A program made the translations under genes and the position numbers. Below are positions 20,206 through 32,499 of a stretch of DNA of 64,000 nucleotides, in pieces. Location: the NCBI GenBank assembly GCA_011037195.1, contig JAAEAF010002552.1, forward strand, positions 62,001-126,000. Reading direction: 5' to 3'. This DNA comes from Triatoma infestans. Its lineage: Eukaryota; Arthropoda; Insecta; Hemiptera; Reduviidae. The first letter of the stretch is position 1. Each line of letters opens with the position of its first letter. The notes under the pieces were generated by a model. It ran no database searches, was not told the origin of the DNA, and was given only the letters and a program-made list of their open reading frames with translations.

Positions 20206-21149
20206 TAGCATTTTTGTGAGCTCTTCTGTGGTATAACAACAAATTAATATTTCCTAGAAAATGCGATGGTGAATCTCATTTCAAATCCTTTTCTTCAGAA
20301 TCCATGCTTCCATGTAATACCTATATTGGCTCCATGGAACACACATCTTGATTTAATAATGAAACAAATTATATGAGTACTGAATGATTTCTACTAGTAC
20401 TGCAGTTGGACGAAAAAGATCTTTTACGACCTTTAAAATATGATCACATGCGTCTACGGAATCCCGACATTTTTAAATGAGTAGACATGAGTAGTTCTAT
20501 TAAGGAGTTATATGGAAGTGAAGGATTGCAGTTCTGAAGGATGAAAAACCATTTTTTCATTCTATATAGGTGACCTACAAAAAATAGTATAAAAAAGATT
20601 GATTGATATAAATACGAGTAATTATTGATATTTTTTCTTTGTTTGACTATAATTTTTCAGAGCCATTCTTAACATCAAATCTACAGATAAAAATCTGAAT
20701 ACAAATTGAACAAGAAAATAAAATAAAATTAGGCCATAGTTCAATGATTCTTTCAAGTTGTTTTGATTAGATAATTTAAGAGAGCGAGCGCCGCCATTAA
20801 TTTAACAGTAGCCATGGCGATAAAAAAAAAACTCTTCAAATCAGTGAGATATCTTGGAATATTTGTCATTCATGTGTTATCATCATATCAAATGTAACTT
20901 ACTAAATGGTTGGCAATGTAAACTTTATCTTTTCTTAATATCTTGCGATTAATAGTTGACAAGTTTCAAAACAATAAACTAGTGATATCACGATAACAAT
21001 GGAGAATTTGATATTTAATTTTTATTTTCCTTTTTTTTCAGTAAATATAAGTAAGAATCTATTGCGATAGTATAAAACTTTCGAAACTCAGTTTTCATCA
21101 AAAAATGTGTTTTGAGTAGATTTTACTAAAACTTGATCAATATTTTAGT
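20206..21149. other. Unassigned AT-rich stretch
   Basis: No coding or repeat feature recognised. Confidence 0.45.
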
Positions 21150-21250
21150 AAAAATCTGGTATGAAACACTCACACAACTTTCTCTCACTCCAGTTCTTAA
21201 ATTATAACTGACAAATTTTATAGTTTGTGTACCAAATTTAATGAAATTTG
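21150..21250 (+). repeat. Family X head fragment
   Basis: It contains 'aaaatctggtatgaaacact', then 'attttatagtttgtgtacca' and 'aatttaatgaaatttgtcga', as at 37014-37125. It stops abruptly where the mariner fragment begins. Confidence 0.75.
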
Positions 21251-21254
21251 TCGA

Positions 21255-21774
21255 TGAAGTTTGAATGATGCCATTTACTGGATTGATGTCTCTGGACTGT
21301 AGTACGCAACCCACGTTTCATCACCGGACACAGTGTGACTCAAGAACTGGTCACCATCCTTGCGATAGCGCTCCAAAAATGACAAAGAATGTGCTAAACG
21401 CTTTGTTTTAGTGTTCTTCTGTCAACATTTTAGGCACCCATCTCGCACATATTTTTTTGTAGTGAAGTTTGTAAATAACAATTTCATAAACTACTAATCT
21501 TGAAACTTGTGGGAATTTCTGATGAATTTCGTCAATAGTGAAGCGCCTGTTTTGGTGAATTTCCTAAGCAACTTTTTGTGTCAACTCTTCATTTATGACA
21601 GAAGGCCGGCCAGATCGTTTTCCCACCATCGTTTCGCACATTTCCATCATTCATTACACCTTCACCATAGACTTCAACAAGCTGCCTGTGAATTTCAGCA
21701 GGACGAATTTTTTTTGCGTTTAAAAACCGAAAAACTGAGCGCACTTCACAATCGGCGGGATTACTGATCGACAT
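21255..21774 (-). pseudogene. Mariner transposase, N-terminal half, frameshifted
   Basis: The start ATG is at 21774-21772. It encodes the helix-turn-helix region CEVRSVFRFLNAKKI, then EIHRQLVEVYGEGVMND, a strong mariner signature. The frame then breaks, and later blocks are found in other frames, ending with GDETWVAYYSPETS, which contains the first catalytic Asp (GDETW). The two remaining catalytic acidic residues are absent. Closest to the mariner subfamilies with 'GDETWV' rather than Tc1. Confidence 0.85.
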
Positions 21775-21918
21775 GGCGGCAAACAAAGCAGTATAACCAC
21801 ACAACCATCTCCGGCGTAGTGGGGACTGGCCAAGAGTTGGCCAACTTTGAACGGGCGTCACGTGAAAGCCTACGCGGACACGATGCGCAATCGGTACTTA
21901 CTTAAAAAATGACCCTCG
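21255..21918 (-). mobile_element. Mariner-type transposon, 5' half
   Basis: The minus strand begins at a terminal repeat CGAGGGTCATTTTTTAAGTA (21918) next to a TA dinucleotide (21919-21920), as for Tc1/mariner elements. The transposase follows from 21774. The sequence ends just after the first catalytic Asp region, abutting a family X head, so the 3' half and right terminal repeat are missing. Confidence 0.85.
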
Positions 21919-23477
21919 TATATAATATTAATATACAATTAATACTATTTCAAGAATTTCCTATTACCATAATTTGAATGCAAACCTATCACTTTTATTT
22001 GTAACATTTTTCCTGAATTTGTGGCGTTAAATTTCAAATAAATACATGTAATCACTTCTATTACCTGCTTCGGTTGCTCCTTGAGTGTTTTCACAAGGAA
22101 ACAAACGATTTTTTTAAGTCAAAATCGATACTGATTTTTCTAAAACAACTAACCTTAATAGAGATGTTAATTTCATACTCACTTTTAGTAATTTGAACAG
22201 CCATATTTATTTATTGGCCAATAAGTTTCTTTAATATTTTCGTTTCTTCTTCTTCTTCTTCTTCTTTGTTCTTAAATTTCATATAAATAAATATTCTTGA
22301 ATATGAGGAATGGAGACCGCAATGATGGATAATATCTGGGATTTTATCCGCCATAGCATGTTGAATCAACAAGTGTGGCAGCTTGACAGAAACATTAATT
22401 TGAAGTCAATTCTGTACACGAGAAATTGATAGCCATATTCTGGACGATGGATGAGAATCCAAAATCAGTCAGGAGCAAAAAAAAAAAAAAAAAAAAAAAA
22501 TTGAGCATACTATGACGTATAAAATGACCAAATACATATTCTTTTAAATTAAGATATTTAACATCAAACTAACACATCATCAAATACATCTAACTATTCT
22601 ACAGCCTTGTAAATATACTTTTTACTGATTTATATATTTGAAATATCTTGAATAATGTTTGATGTCAATATTTTGATTGATTAGTAGACTGTATATTATG
22701 AGCAATTTCAACAAAGTTGAGCAGCCCCCACCCCACCCCCATTATTGTAAAATTGTTTTTTTCAATAAAGTGTTTTTCCGTGTATTAAAAGGGGTAAAAA
22801 AAAAGCGTGAGTGTTTCACATCCGATTTTTTTTTACTTTGTAGCTTGCTTCAAGTCTTTTTCTAATTTGGTCGCCAATAACATCCAGTTTATATTTTTAG
22901 TACTGACGTTGATAGGATTTTATAAAATGGGCAAAGCATATGAAGAAAAAAAAGACGTCTTGAAGGAGGATTTATCAAATTGTGCAATAAATTAGGCATT
23001 AAATTGAGACGGAATGTAATAGATTGTCAAAAACTTTAAAAAAAAATCATATGATTCAAAGTAAATGCCTTAACATATATAAAATAAACAAGGAAATAGT
23101 CGAATCAATAATAAAAGCAGATTGCAATGAAGTCGAATTGAAAAATTAAATAAGATTGCTGGTGCAATTGCCAGTAACTACGATCATAGAGTTGCAATAG
23201 ATAGATACTCTTCTTCCGTGTCAATTGTTCGTAGATTAGATTCCACATTGAAAAAATTTAAAATCAAAAATATTTTTTTTAAGAATATGATCATGTCTAT
23301 CAAGGAATTTCTTAAATAAAGAAGTGCCTTTTCCAAAAATATAATAATAATTCATCATCTTCCCTAACAGCCATATTATTAAAAAAAAAAAAAACAATGT
23401 CCCAAGCTTAGTTCACTTAGTAACTTGGAAAGCTAATTTTATAAACTTTATTTTCCGGACTAATTTTGATAAGTTCA
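21919..23477. other. Unassigned stretch with simple repeats
   Basis: It holds a family X-like fragment in reverse (about 21970-22030), a (TTC)n run (about 22246-22267), an A26 run (22475-22500) and a reversed family X head (about 22808-22835). No gene is supported. Confidence 0.45.
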
Positions 23478-24072
23478 AGAAAAAGAAGACTTACCTGGAA
23501 TCCTCATACACGACTTAAAAGAATAGAACTAAACAGATGCTTTCGACAACTTAAAAGACTACTGGTGAACAACAGATCTAAACTCTCCCTAGACAACAAA
23601 AGACTAAATTTATACATCTATTTTAAAGCCTATCTGGGGTGTGTGGGATAGAACTATGGGGTTCAACCAAACGCTTAAATCTCCAAAGACTCCAATCCCT
23701 ACAATCTAGAATCCTCCGTAACATTGTAAACGCTCCTTTTTCGTCTCCAACCGAATCATACACCTTAATATACCCATTCATTGCTCAAGTTGCCCAAACC
23801 CGCTTTACAGGAAATTCCATATTAACCTACAGACTCACACGAATCCTTTAGTTCAACACCTGTCTTCCCGAACACTTCCTAATAACCCTCCTAGAACGTC
23901 TTAAAAGACAATGGCCTCGTGATCTTCTCTCAAATGAAGAGAGTCAATAGTGATTTTGTGTTGGTTTGGAGTGGTACCCAATTGGATAGCTTCTCCACTC
24001 ATTTTGTATTTATGTTCTGTGTATAATTGTTACTTATAGCGGCTGATTGTAGCATGAATAAAGATTAAAACA
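23478..24072 (+). pseudogene. Jockey-like LINE, RT thumb and 3' UTR
   Basis: The plus strand reads RKRRLTWNPHTRLKRIELNR, then RQLKRLLVNNRSKLSLDNKR. After a frameshift it continues GIELWGSTKRLNLQRLQSLQ, then ILRNIVNAPF. This is the thumb region of jockey-type RT ('YLGLYLDRRLTWNPH....YGIELWG....LQ.LQS..LR.I..AP.YV'). The 3' UTR ends GAATAAAGATTAAAACAAAA. It belongs to the same family as the minus-strand copy at 31645-32480. 5'-truncated. Confidence 0.85.
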
Positions 24073-24853
24073 AAAGATTTGAAGTGTTGTGGGTTTTGAT
24101 AGAGTCACTGGCTTCTGCTCTAAAATGTAATCAATGAAAAAAAAAACTACCTTTTATAGTCAGTCACACTTCTCATTGATGGAAACTGACCGAACCTTGA
24201 TGCGATGGTGAGATGACCTATCCGTCAATCTTAGAGTTGAGCTGATTAGATTAAATTATAATCCTTTTTTTACTTTATTTTAATCGTGAATTAGAACGTT
24301 GTTCATTGTGAAATATAGCCGAGTTAAAGAAGTTATCTTGTCATTTCATGGCTAACTGTTCAGTTTTATTGGAAATACGCAGTTCCTATTTTTTTGGTCG
24401 ATCAGTATTATCGCAGTCCGATTTCATTGCTCTCTTGAATGATACCAATAATTCTTGGAATATTATGCGCAACTTGCTTCGTTCTATCACAAGGAACTCG
24501 TAGAGTACGTATTTAACTATTAACTTGCACCAGTAATAACCATTTCATTATTTCAATAAATAATTAAAGTACATTATAAAATGTATTCTTCTTCTTTTTT
24601 TTATCTATTGTTTTATTTATTTATTTACAAATTAAACTATGGACCAACTAACTGAAATCTTCATACATAAAGATTACAATAATATAAATGAAAATTAAAG
24701 ATCTTGATATAGTCGGTGTTTTAGTCTTCTAGAAGGTGTAGGCTCGCCTATGTGTGTGAAGGGATAGGAAGAAGTAGTATGTTAATTTAGTCATATGTGC
24801 GTATGAATATCTGAAATGTCGAATTTTTTATGTATCTGAATGTTCTTGGTAAA

Positions 24854-26290
24854 CTAAGCGGCGTTTAGGGCAATTCTTAGTACTTTATTTTTAAAAGTAT
24901 GTAATCGTTTCGTCAGTGTGTTGCTAGCTTTTATCCAAACTGGGCAGGAATACGTCAGACGTGTCTGGGGGTGGTCTGTCTGACAGCAACAGTTCAAGAC
25001 AGAAGGAACAGGAATGTGAGTGCGTTCTTTTTTAAAAACTTGCAAACCTTTTTTGCCAACGTTTCGATTTATATTTTCAAGGCATAAAAAAATAAAAAAA
25101 ACTATTAAATATCTTTCAAATATATATAATAATAAATGTTATAAAGATTATTTAATAGTTTTTTTAATTTTTTTATGCTTTGAAAAAGACAATATATTTG
25201 TCGAAACGTTGGCAAGAATTTAAGTTTTCTTATTTTTTAAAAAGACCGAATCTCACAATCCTTTTCCTTCATATAAGTAACGGTCGAGAAGAATCTTCCA
25301 CAGTTCAAGAATGTTTGAGTGGGGTGTTTCTGCTAATAAATTAGTATAGTTGTTTCAAGTCAGGTGTATGCTTGTTGAAGTTTAGTGTTGATATGTACTC
25401 TCCAGGTGAGTTTTATATCTAGGATTACGCCAAGATAACGCACTCCTTGTCCATTTTGTTTCAGCGAATTTCTTGCTTGTTAATTTGGAGTATATGAAGG
25501 TCTTCAATCCGAAACTTCCTAAGAGCATTTTTTGTTCCGTTTTGGAAGGATTTAATTACAATTTCCATTTTTGGAACCAGTTTGGTCAAGTGTTAATTGA
25601 TGACTATAAGTCAGTAATGCTTTTATTAATGTCTTTGTTGGAACATGCCAACATTGTATCGTCTGCGTATATAGCTAAAGCCACTGAAGAAGTAGGTTCA
25701 GGTATGTCCGATCAGTAGAGGTTGAAGAGAATCGGACTGATATCGGACCCCTTGTAGTAGTTCTGCGAGAATTTGTCGTCTAGTACTGTGTAATGGCAAG
25801 TGAGAGAATTAAGAGAGCGAAGGACCCTCTCTGGTACTCTCTGACTTAAGCAGGCTAGAGTGGGAGAACCTGTATATAAGCCAGTGAGAATCTACCTAAC
25901 GACATCTATCTATATCTATCTAGATATCTATCTATCAGATTCAACCATATATCGCATGGTGTCATATCTCTACTCTCACCTTTTATTCTATAAAATCATT
26001 ACAATTCCCGTGCTGTTTGTGTAAACTTATAGCTATATTATAACAGTGTCTTCATATCTCGTCTAATTAATCAAACCTAATTTCTCTCCTCATCAACTCC
26101 ACTATATACTGTATGTGTTGTTGAGTCTTACCTGCAATGTTCTGTCTTGTAAAAAAGATTTTATAATTTGGGTAATATAGTGAGGTGCATTTGTATTTCT
26201 GAGTTTGTAAAGTAGTCAGCACAATGCCAAACTTTGTCAAATGCGGCCGCTACATCTAGAAATATCGTCGCCATGTTTATCTTGTTAAAA
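24854..26290 (-). pseudogene. LINE reverse transcriptase, broken
   Basis: Blocks in order on the minus strand: motif A as TIFLDVAAAFDKVWH (about 26275-26230); QGSDISPILFNLY (about 25760-25720); the catalytic IYADDTMLACSNKDINKSI (about 25685-25630); and GVRYLGVILDIKLTWRVH (about 25450-25395). The last block is TYSCPVWIKASNTLTKRLHT, then LRIALNAA (about 24990-24855). At least two stops and three frame changes separate these. The motifs are those of jockey-clade RTs. Endonuclease and ORF1 are absent. Confidence 0.85.
25022..25250. mobile_element. Palindromic Penelope-like pLTR remnant
   Basis: Two inverted arms of about 100 bp meet near 25130. TTGCCAACGTTTCGA at 25053-25067 is answered by TCGAAACGTTGGCAA at 25201-25215, and both continue through 'aaaaaactattaaata'. 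The GTC-GAAAC-GTT end with a preceding TTGAAAA and a GAC..GTC stem resembles the Penelope hammerhead region in decayed form. It is inserted in the LINE RT above. Confidence 0.55.
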
Positions 26291-26404
26291 CATTTACTTG
26301 TTCTCCATTATATCTAAATAATATTCATTATACTTAATAGTTATTTTAGGAAGTGTTTTTATTTTTATATCATTTTATGATAATTAAATTTTCATTTATT
26401 CCAT

Positions 26405-26470
26405 GAACTTATTCCGAAAATTTGACACGAACTCAATATTTCCTCTTAAAGTGTAAGAGAAAGTTTCTGT
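26405..26470 (+). repeat. Family X terminal fragment
   Basis: 'cgaaaatttgacacgaactc', then 'aatatttcctctta' and 'gtaagagaaagt', the hairpin end of family X, isolated from the rest. Confidence 0.7.
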
Positions 26471-27370
26471 TCTACTTGAACTACCTCTCTGTCCAAAACA
26501 AATATTATTAAAAATGTCTATAATAAGAATTTTTGCTTTGATAAAGAAACTAACAAGCATATTATTATGTATGTATACTATGTATGTTATATGTATATAT
26601 AAAAATATAACTTGGACTAAATATATATTATGTATAAAGAGAAGTGTGTGTGACAACGACGGCCGGGCGGTTAGGGTCCTTATTATAATTTTATTAATGA
26701 CCGTAAGAGAGTCTAACTGACATATCTAAAGATCTGTCTGTCTTATGCATCTCTCTCTCTACAGTATACTTGTAGTAGGTGGCCTCATCTAGTTTTACTA
26801 CTGTGACTAAACTTCTCTACCGTCCTTCTTGTCAACCAAATTTCTAGTTAGAAACATTTTACTTGTTCATAAACAACAACCATGACCAACCCACCGTATA
26901 AATATTTATGTCATATTAACCATTTACACATACTCATAAATAACTATCTTATAGAGGAAATAAATACTAACTGTATTTTTTTAATTCAGATAAATTTATA
27001 TAACATTCTAGTATATATTTAGTCATTAACAAATTTTTTTTTTAAGTGACTAGATTGCTAGTGATTAATTCTTCTATAAAAAAAAATACTCACATTATAT
27101 CATCCTATTTGAATTAAAATCTTTCAATGAAACACTCACAAAACTTATTTGTTAATGACTAAATATATGGTTCTACTTGAATTGCTAAAAGCAATTCTAA
27201 CAATCTAATTGATAAATTTTGTTTAAACATAGAATTTTTATCTGAGATTAAATGTTATCGGCGCTCTCTTCTGGTCTCTATCGGCTCTCTCACTTCTACT
27301 GCCTGCCTATTTACATACTTATTCCTCCACTGCGTCTATATTTCAATTCAAGTTTGGATTATTATTGGTT
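26471..27370. other. Unassigned AT-rich stretch
   Basis: Nothing coding is recognised. Short TATG/ATATA simple sequence lies at 26565-26605. Confidence 0.4.
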
Positions 27371-27379
27371 AAGTTTTAA

Positions 27380-27660
27380 TATAACATCCTGAGTATATTT
27401 CATCCGAGATATTTCCCATAATAGCCTGCTTCTTTTTGTATTCATCGACTGGTTTCGGGCGTTCGCCCATCATCAGGATGCTTTTTGTCAAACAGTGTGA
27501 TAACCTAGATTTGCCCAGAGCAAATTTAGTTGGTACGCTGGTCTTTAAATGTTTTGTTATTACCTGAGTAGGAAGAACCATGAGTGGTACCTGAGTGGAA
27601 AAAAAACACATGTTTCGGTCTTAAAAGGAAGCATGTTGTACCCTTTAAACGTGGGGAGGT
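27380..27660 (-). mobile_element. Penelope-like pLTR fragment with intact hammerhead core
   Basis: This shares with the 9.7, 29.4, 50.3 and 50.9-51.3 kb pieces the run 'gagatatttcccataatagc', 'ctgcttctttttg', then the hammerhead and 'ctttttgtcaaacagtgtga'. It is a single, uninverted piece, oriented so that the ribozyme strand is minus. No ORF belongs to it. Confidence 0.75.
27441..27482 (-). ncRNA. Hammerhead ribozyme, type I, core intact
   Basis: On the minus strand: stem I strand CATC, CTGATGA, stem II GGGC-GAAC-GCCC, GAAA, then ACCAGTC, then GATG closing stem I. All conserved core positions (CUGAUGA, GAAA and a GUC cleavage triplet) are present. Stem III is only two to three pairs, as in hammerheads of Penelope-like pLTRs. 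Expected cleavage follows GUC. Activity is inferred, not shown. Confidence 0.75.
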
Positions 27661-28069
27661 AACATCCAACACGTTTTTTTGAAAAAGATTTACTTTATAA
27701 TTAATTATCCATAGTAACTTACTATTTTATTTATTTATTTATAACAGCGCGAAATAACACTTTTGTAAGCCGTGGGCTACTGTGAAATAGTTACTGACGA
27801 AGAAATGATCAAATAACGAGCTGAATGATCGTAAGATAGTATAGATAAATAAATAATCTTTTGTTAAACAATCAGTGTTGTTAAATAAGTAGGTTGTTTG
27901 ATAATACAAACATATTTCGCATTTCATCTTTTATAATTCGCACACGCCATCCACACACGGATGTATACTTAAATATGGGTTCTTTACATGCCTAAATATA
28001 ACAAGTCTACACTAGCTAAAAACTGCAGATTTAGCATAAAATAGCAGATTTAAAACTGAAACTAAAATC

Positions 28070-28990
28070 TATTTAGTTGGACGGTTCCAGGATGGATGGT
28101 AGGTCTGGGGCTGCCGTCTATTTTGAGACGGGAGACCATTTGGTGGTGCCTCTTGGTGAGTGGGCCACCGTTTTCCAGGCTGAGGTTTATGCAATTCTTT
28201 GTTGTATTTTGGATGAGAGGGTGCGTAACACTAATTTAAAAGGTGTTTGTATCTGCTCGGACAGCCAGTCTGCGTTGAAGGCGCTTAGCTCATGTGTCTT
28301 CACTTTCAGATTGGTGTTGGAATGTTCTAAAAGACTGGAAGATCTTTCTTCATTGAAGAGTGGCCTGGGTTCCAGGTCATATGCAATCTTTGGAATGAGG
28401 AGGTGGATAGGTTTGCCAAATTAGGCGCCTCTCTCCCTTTCATTGGTCCAAGCCTGCTGTTTGTGTTGTCTTCTGGCACATGTTTGTCGGGCTTTGTGGA
28501 TGACCTCACAGCACTCATCCTTATGGATGAGTGCAGTGGGTTGTCGGCAGTCTAAGTTGCTCAATGGGGGTCCGGACGGAGCTTTGAATAGCGGAATCCG
28601 ATGTCTTTCACGGACCTCTCTCAGGCATCTGGTTGGCTTCCTCACTGGACATTGTGGCTTAAGGAGACATCTCTATACAATGGGACTCATGCCTGACCAC
28701 TTTTGTAGAGTTTGTGAGACGGAGGAGAAAACACCCATGAATCTAATGACGGATTGTTTGGGCTGTGAGGAGATTAAGTTTAGGACCTTCGGCCGGAATA
28801 GGATATCGGTAGAGGATCTTAACCTATGTCCATTTAAGGTTTTGGTCCGACTTGTTCGGTCTGTGGTAAAACTTAGATGGGTAAAACCTGGGCCTGGACT
28901 TTTGTTCCAGGCCCAGTAGGTTATTCTTTTGGAGTAGTATATGGACCCAGGGAGGCTTTGGATAGCGTAGGGTTTTGCCCTCCCCTTCTT
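28070..28990 (+). pseudogene. Jockey-like LINE: RNase H and C-terminal knuckle
   Basis: The plus strand begins LDGSRMDGRSGAAVYFE (first RNase H Asp). Next come EWATVFQAEVYAILC (catalytic Glu) and CICSDSQSALKALSS (the SDSQSAL Asp motif). A frame change near 28350 precedes the rest. The second frame (28560-28919) has TSLRHLVGFLTGHCGLRRHL, then CRVCETEEKTPMNLMTDCLG, the knuckle (with the usual His position as Asn in 'PMNLMTDC'). It ends at a stop at 28919, and the 3' UTR ends near 28990. The same family is on the minus strand at 56890-57625. RT is absent. Confidence 0.85.
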
Positions 28991-29082
28991 TGAATAATAA
29001 TAAACTTAAAACTCTATTTGGTTTTTAAACTTAAAAACTATTTGATTTAGGTGAGTTGTATATGTTATTGCTTGTTTTATTA

Positions 29083-29415
29083 TTATTGTGGGAATATGGA
29101 TTTGAATAGTTGTTCATTTGCGAATTTTGTCTGTTCGTTTATAAGGTTTTGTGTCTTGTGTTTATATATTTCAAGTTCTTCTTGTACATCTAGTCGTCGT
29201 CCTTTTATGACTGGTTGTATTAATTTTATCGTGGTGGAGTTGTCCACCAAATTATCCAAACAGTCAGGTTTGTGTTTGTTCGTGCGATTGGCATAATTTG
29301 AGTCAGTTTTGTTGTACATGTATGATCTGATGTGTTCGGCAAATTGTTCCCTGATTTTGCTACCTGTCTGGCCAACATAAATGTTGCTACAGTCCGGGCA
29401 TTTCGAAACCGCATT
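29083..29415 (-). pseudogene. Penelope-like GIY-YIG endonuclease, C-terminal part of the element's ORF
   Basis: The minus strand encodes VSKCPDCSNIYVGQTGSKIR, then EQFAEHIRSY, the GIY-YIG nuclease core of Penelope-like elements (pattern 'C..C...YIG.T.R....R..EH'). It continues HKPDCLDNLVDNSTTIKLIQ, then RRLDVQEELEIYKHK, also typical, and stops at 29083. The RT that should precede it is missing. Directly upstream lies an inverted pLTR fragment, so this is a 5'-truncated copy with an inverted pLTR cap. The nuclease nicks target DNA in the family. Confidence 0.85.
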
Positions 29416-29416
29416 C

Positions 29417-29495
29417 CAATGACCACAAAAAGAAGCAGGCAATCACGGGAAATATCTCTGATACTTGCCAGCTCTGAGGAACCAACCACAACAAC
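29417..29495 (+). repeat. Inverted Penelope pLTR cap
   Basis: This reads ATGACCACAAAAAGAAGCAG, then 'aatcacgggaaatatctctg' and 'ccaaccacaacaac', the same as the right arm at 11203-11283. It is opposite in orientation to the GIY-YIG ORF it caps, as in the palindromic insertions. Confidence 0.75.
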
Positions 29496-31640
29496 TGTGT
29501 TTATTTGTTTGTTTGTTTTTTTTTTTTTCTATAAATATAATTACGAATTTTTTGTTTAAAAATCACAAGACTTTAAACAAAAAATATTTGCATTTTCATT
29601 TTATCTAATATATACTTACTTATTATTTAGTGCTTTGAAAACTTACTTTTTCGAAAATATTGTTGAATTTATAACTTGAACAAAAAACGCTGGCGTTATC
29701 AAAAGTGTATAATAGAAGAATATAAGTAGAATTTAATTATTAAATTAAGTTTTCATATCAAAATTATGAAATTAATATTTTTTGTTTTGTTTATTATTTG
29801 CACTAAGTGAGATCCCTGGCACAGAAACATCATTTTTATGTATAACATAACTTATAAACATATATATTATGTGTAAATTAAATAATTGTATATTATCAAA
29901 TAATCTTCTCTTCAAATGTTTGCTAGTGATCGGTTGTCTAATTAGCAAATACTAATGAAGGTGATGTGTTTTTTATTATTATTATCTTCGTTAGTCCAGA
30001 TAGTTTAATTAATTTATGTTGGGCACAATACTTTCAAAATGTAATCCGTTAGTAATGTAATCCGTCCTCATTTATTGCCTTCTATTATCTTTATTAATTC
30101 TTGCAAAGCTTGGTTATCCAAAAGTCCACTTATTTATTTTCGATAAGGTATTACAGTTGTAAGGTATTTAGAGTCTGTGACCCGGATGGTTTGCTTTCAG
30201 GCCATTTGGCCTTTTCCTTTTCAACATGATGTTGCTTTCGTCTGTTTTGAACAGCTAATAAGAATTTTTCAATTTTTTTTTTTCGTATTCAACTTCATCT
30301 CTGAGTGCTTAACTCTGATATTAAAGTTCCTGAATAATCTCTAATTAATAAATTCCAATTCCATGTATAGTTCGTTTAACTTGGGACACCGTGAACGTTT
30401 TTCAATTTGTCATAATAGAGTGGTGAATAGAGGATTTGTTTCGCTTTCCTTTTGAAGTGATTCTTCAGCCGTTTCTGTATTAGGTGGACATTCAGTCGAT
30501 GTTTCTTCCATAATGTCATCATCAATTTCACATATAACTTCATCAGCTGTTCTGACCGGTTCAATATTCTGAGTGAAACCAGTGAGTATCAGTGAATACA
30601 TGTCCGAGATCACTTGCTACTACCTCATCTTCACTACTTATTTTATTTTCGTTAAGATTTATCACTGGTATATGAAATTTCCTAACATAAGATTTTGACC
30701 AATCGATTAGAAGAATGTTTCAAAAATTTCCAGTAATTGTTCACCACATCTGGCATTCATATTCATGATTTCCTCTTGCGAACATACTCGTACTACCTCT
30801 ATATTTATGTAACGATAAATGAGAATAATCGTTAAATGTAACGATATTTAAAGAAAGTTTGTCATTATAATTATTCTACATAGTAAGGAAATGTCATGTG
30901 AGGGTTTCAATCCGAATTTTTGTTTTGTTTTTTTAATTATTGAAAGAGAAAATTATTTGTTTAAAGAGTTTGTCATAACTTGAAATAATAAATATAAAAC
31001 TATGTAAGAATATATATATATATTCTGTTAGTAATGCCATGTTTGCATAGTATAATGGCAGAAGGACCAGGAGCATTGACAGTATATTGTTAGTTTAGAG
31101 GAAGTAGCTGGCGGAGAGGGGAAGATCTCCTCAAGGGTCTGGTAATCTGTTTAATGGAGGGTGAAAGTCTGTAAGCTCTTATTCGTCTTACCTTACTAAA
31201 GTGCCCGTGACACCAAAGCTTCTTTGTAAAACCATCTTGTTACCTCCACTATTACCTTATATTACAATATTGGTTCAAGGATAACATTGGTTCTTAATAT
31301 AACCTTCGCATCTCCCTTTATCCTACACTTTTCTATTAAAATATTATGGAGGGTTTATAACTTCTTTCCTCTAGTCGTCTTATATCTTTCCTGATTTGAG
31401 ATGGCGATCTGAAATTTTTAAAAATGACATTTCGTAAAAAAAAAAAAATTGATATAGCGCGGTGTTTAAGAAAAAAAGAAAGATTGATTTTCAATTAAAA
31501 AAATCAATTTTTTATTACCCTTTATGAATTTTTTATTGATGTTTAAAATATAGTACATCGTGATTGTTAGTTGTAAGCCATTTTTCTGCCAGCCTTGGAT
31601 CCCTTGCTAATACCTTCCTTGGGTTTGGGAACCATCTGCA
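29496..31640. other. Unassigned AT-rich stretch
   Basis: No recognised domain. Overlapping minus-strand frames at 30376-30613 are acidic (ETSTECPPNTETAEES) and may be a decayed coding fragment, but no family is recognised. A reversed family X head lies near 30893-30930. Confidence 0.4.
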
Positions 31641-31644
31641 CTCT

Positions 31645-32480
31645 ACTTTTAATCTTTATTTATGTTACAATCAGCAAGACAGCGCTATAAGTAACAATTA
31701 TTAAAAAAGGACATAAATACTTAATGAGTGGAGAAGTTACCCACTGGTAATACTCCAAAATTGCACAAAAATACTATTCACTCACTTCACTTGAGAGGAG
31801 ATCACGACACCATTGTCTTTTAAGACATGTAGGAGGGTCATTAGGAAGAGTTCGGGAAGACATGTGTTGAACTAAAGGAATTGTGTGAGGAATTGTATAA
31901 GCAATGTAAGGTATATTAAGGTCGGTGTGTATGGTTCGGTTGGAGACGTAAAAAAAAAAGTTTGCAATGTTACGGAAGATTCTGAATTGTAGGGATTGGA
32001 GTGTTTGAAGATTTGAGCGTTTGATTGAATCTCATAGTTCTATCCCATATGCTCAGATAGCTTAAAAATAAAATGTATAAATTACTCTTTTGTTGTCTAG
32101 AAAGAGTTTAGATCTGTTGTTCACCAGTAGTCTTTTAAGTTGTCGAAAGCGTCTGTTTAGTTCTATTCTTTTAAGTCGTGTATGAGGATTCCAGGTAAGT
32201 CTTCGGTCTAAGTAAAGCCCAAGATAGCGAGAAAGGTTGAGCATTGGTAAGGGAGTTAAGTTGTAGCAGATAGGGGGAAGAGTAATGCGTCGAAGAGTGA
32301 AGGTAATGTTTTGGGACTTATTATTATTGAGTTTAATGACCTATTTTTTAAACCATTTTTCTAGGGAAGAGATGTGGGTTTGCAGATTTCTACGAGCTAT
32401 TACGGGATCATTATTGGTAGACAGTTTAGCAGTATCATCTACCCAGGTGAGAAGACAGTGAACTTATTGAATTTTTTCCC
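31645..32480 (-). pseudogene. Jockey-like LINE: RT palm end, thumb and 3' UTR
   Basis: The minus strand at about 32470-32250 encodes LLTWVDDTAKLSTNNDPVIA (the RT catalytic 'YADD' box with Tyr-Ala changed to Trp-Val), then LQTHISSLEKWFKK. After a stop comes LSRYLGLYLDRRLTWNPHTR, then KRLLVNNRSKLFLDNKR, to 32062. A later frame gives GIELWDSIKRSNLQ. The 3' UTR ends AACATAAATAAAGATTAAAA. It is about 90% similar by eye to the plus-strand copy at 23478-24072, so both came from one source family. Confidence 0.85.
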
Positions 32481-32499
32481 ACAAAAATGGTGTGCCATG

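Larger units (their letters stand above)
24600..26290 (-). mobile_element. Jockey-like LINE (RT domain), interrupted twice
   Basis: The minus strand carries an RT from its palm to the 3' UTR, which ends in an A/AAG-rich tail near 24600. Two foreign segments split it: about 25795-26130 (unassigned, AT-rich with ATCT repeats) and about 25022-25250 (palindromic Penelope-like remnant). The LINE is therefore older than both. The 5' end is lost at about 26290. Confidence 0.8.
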
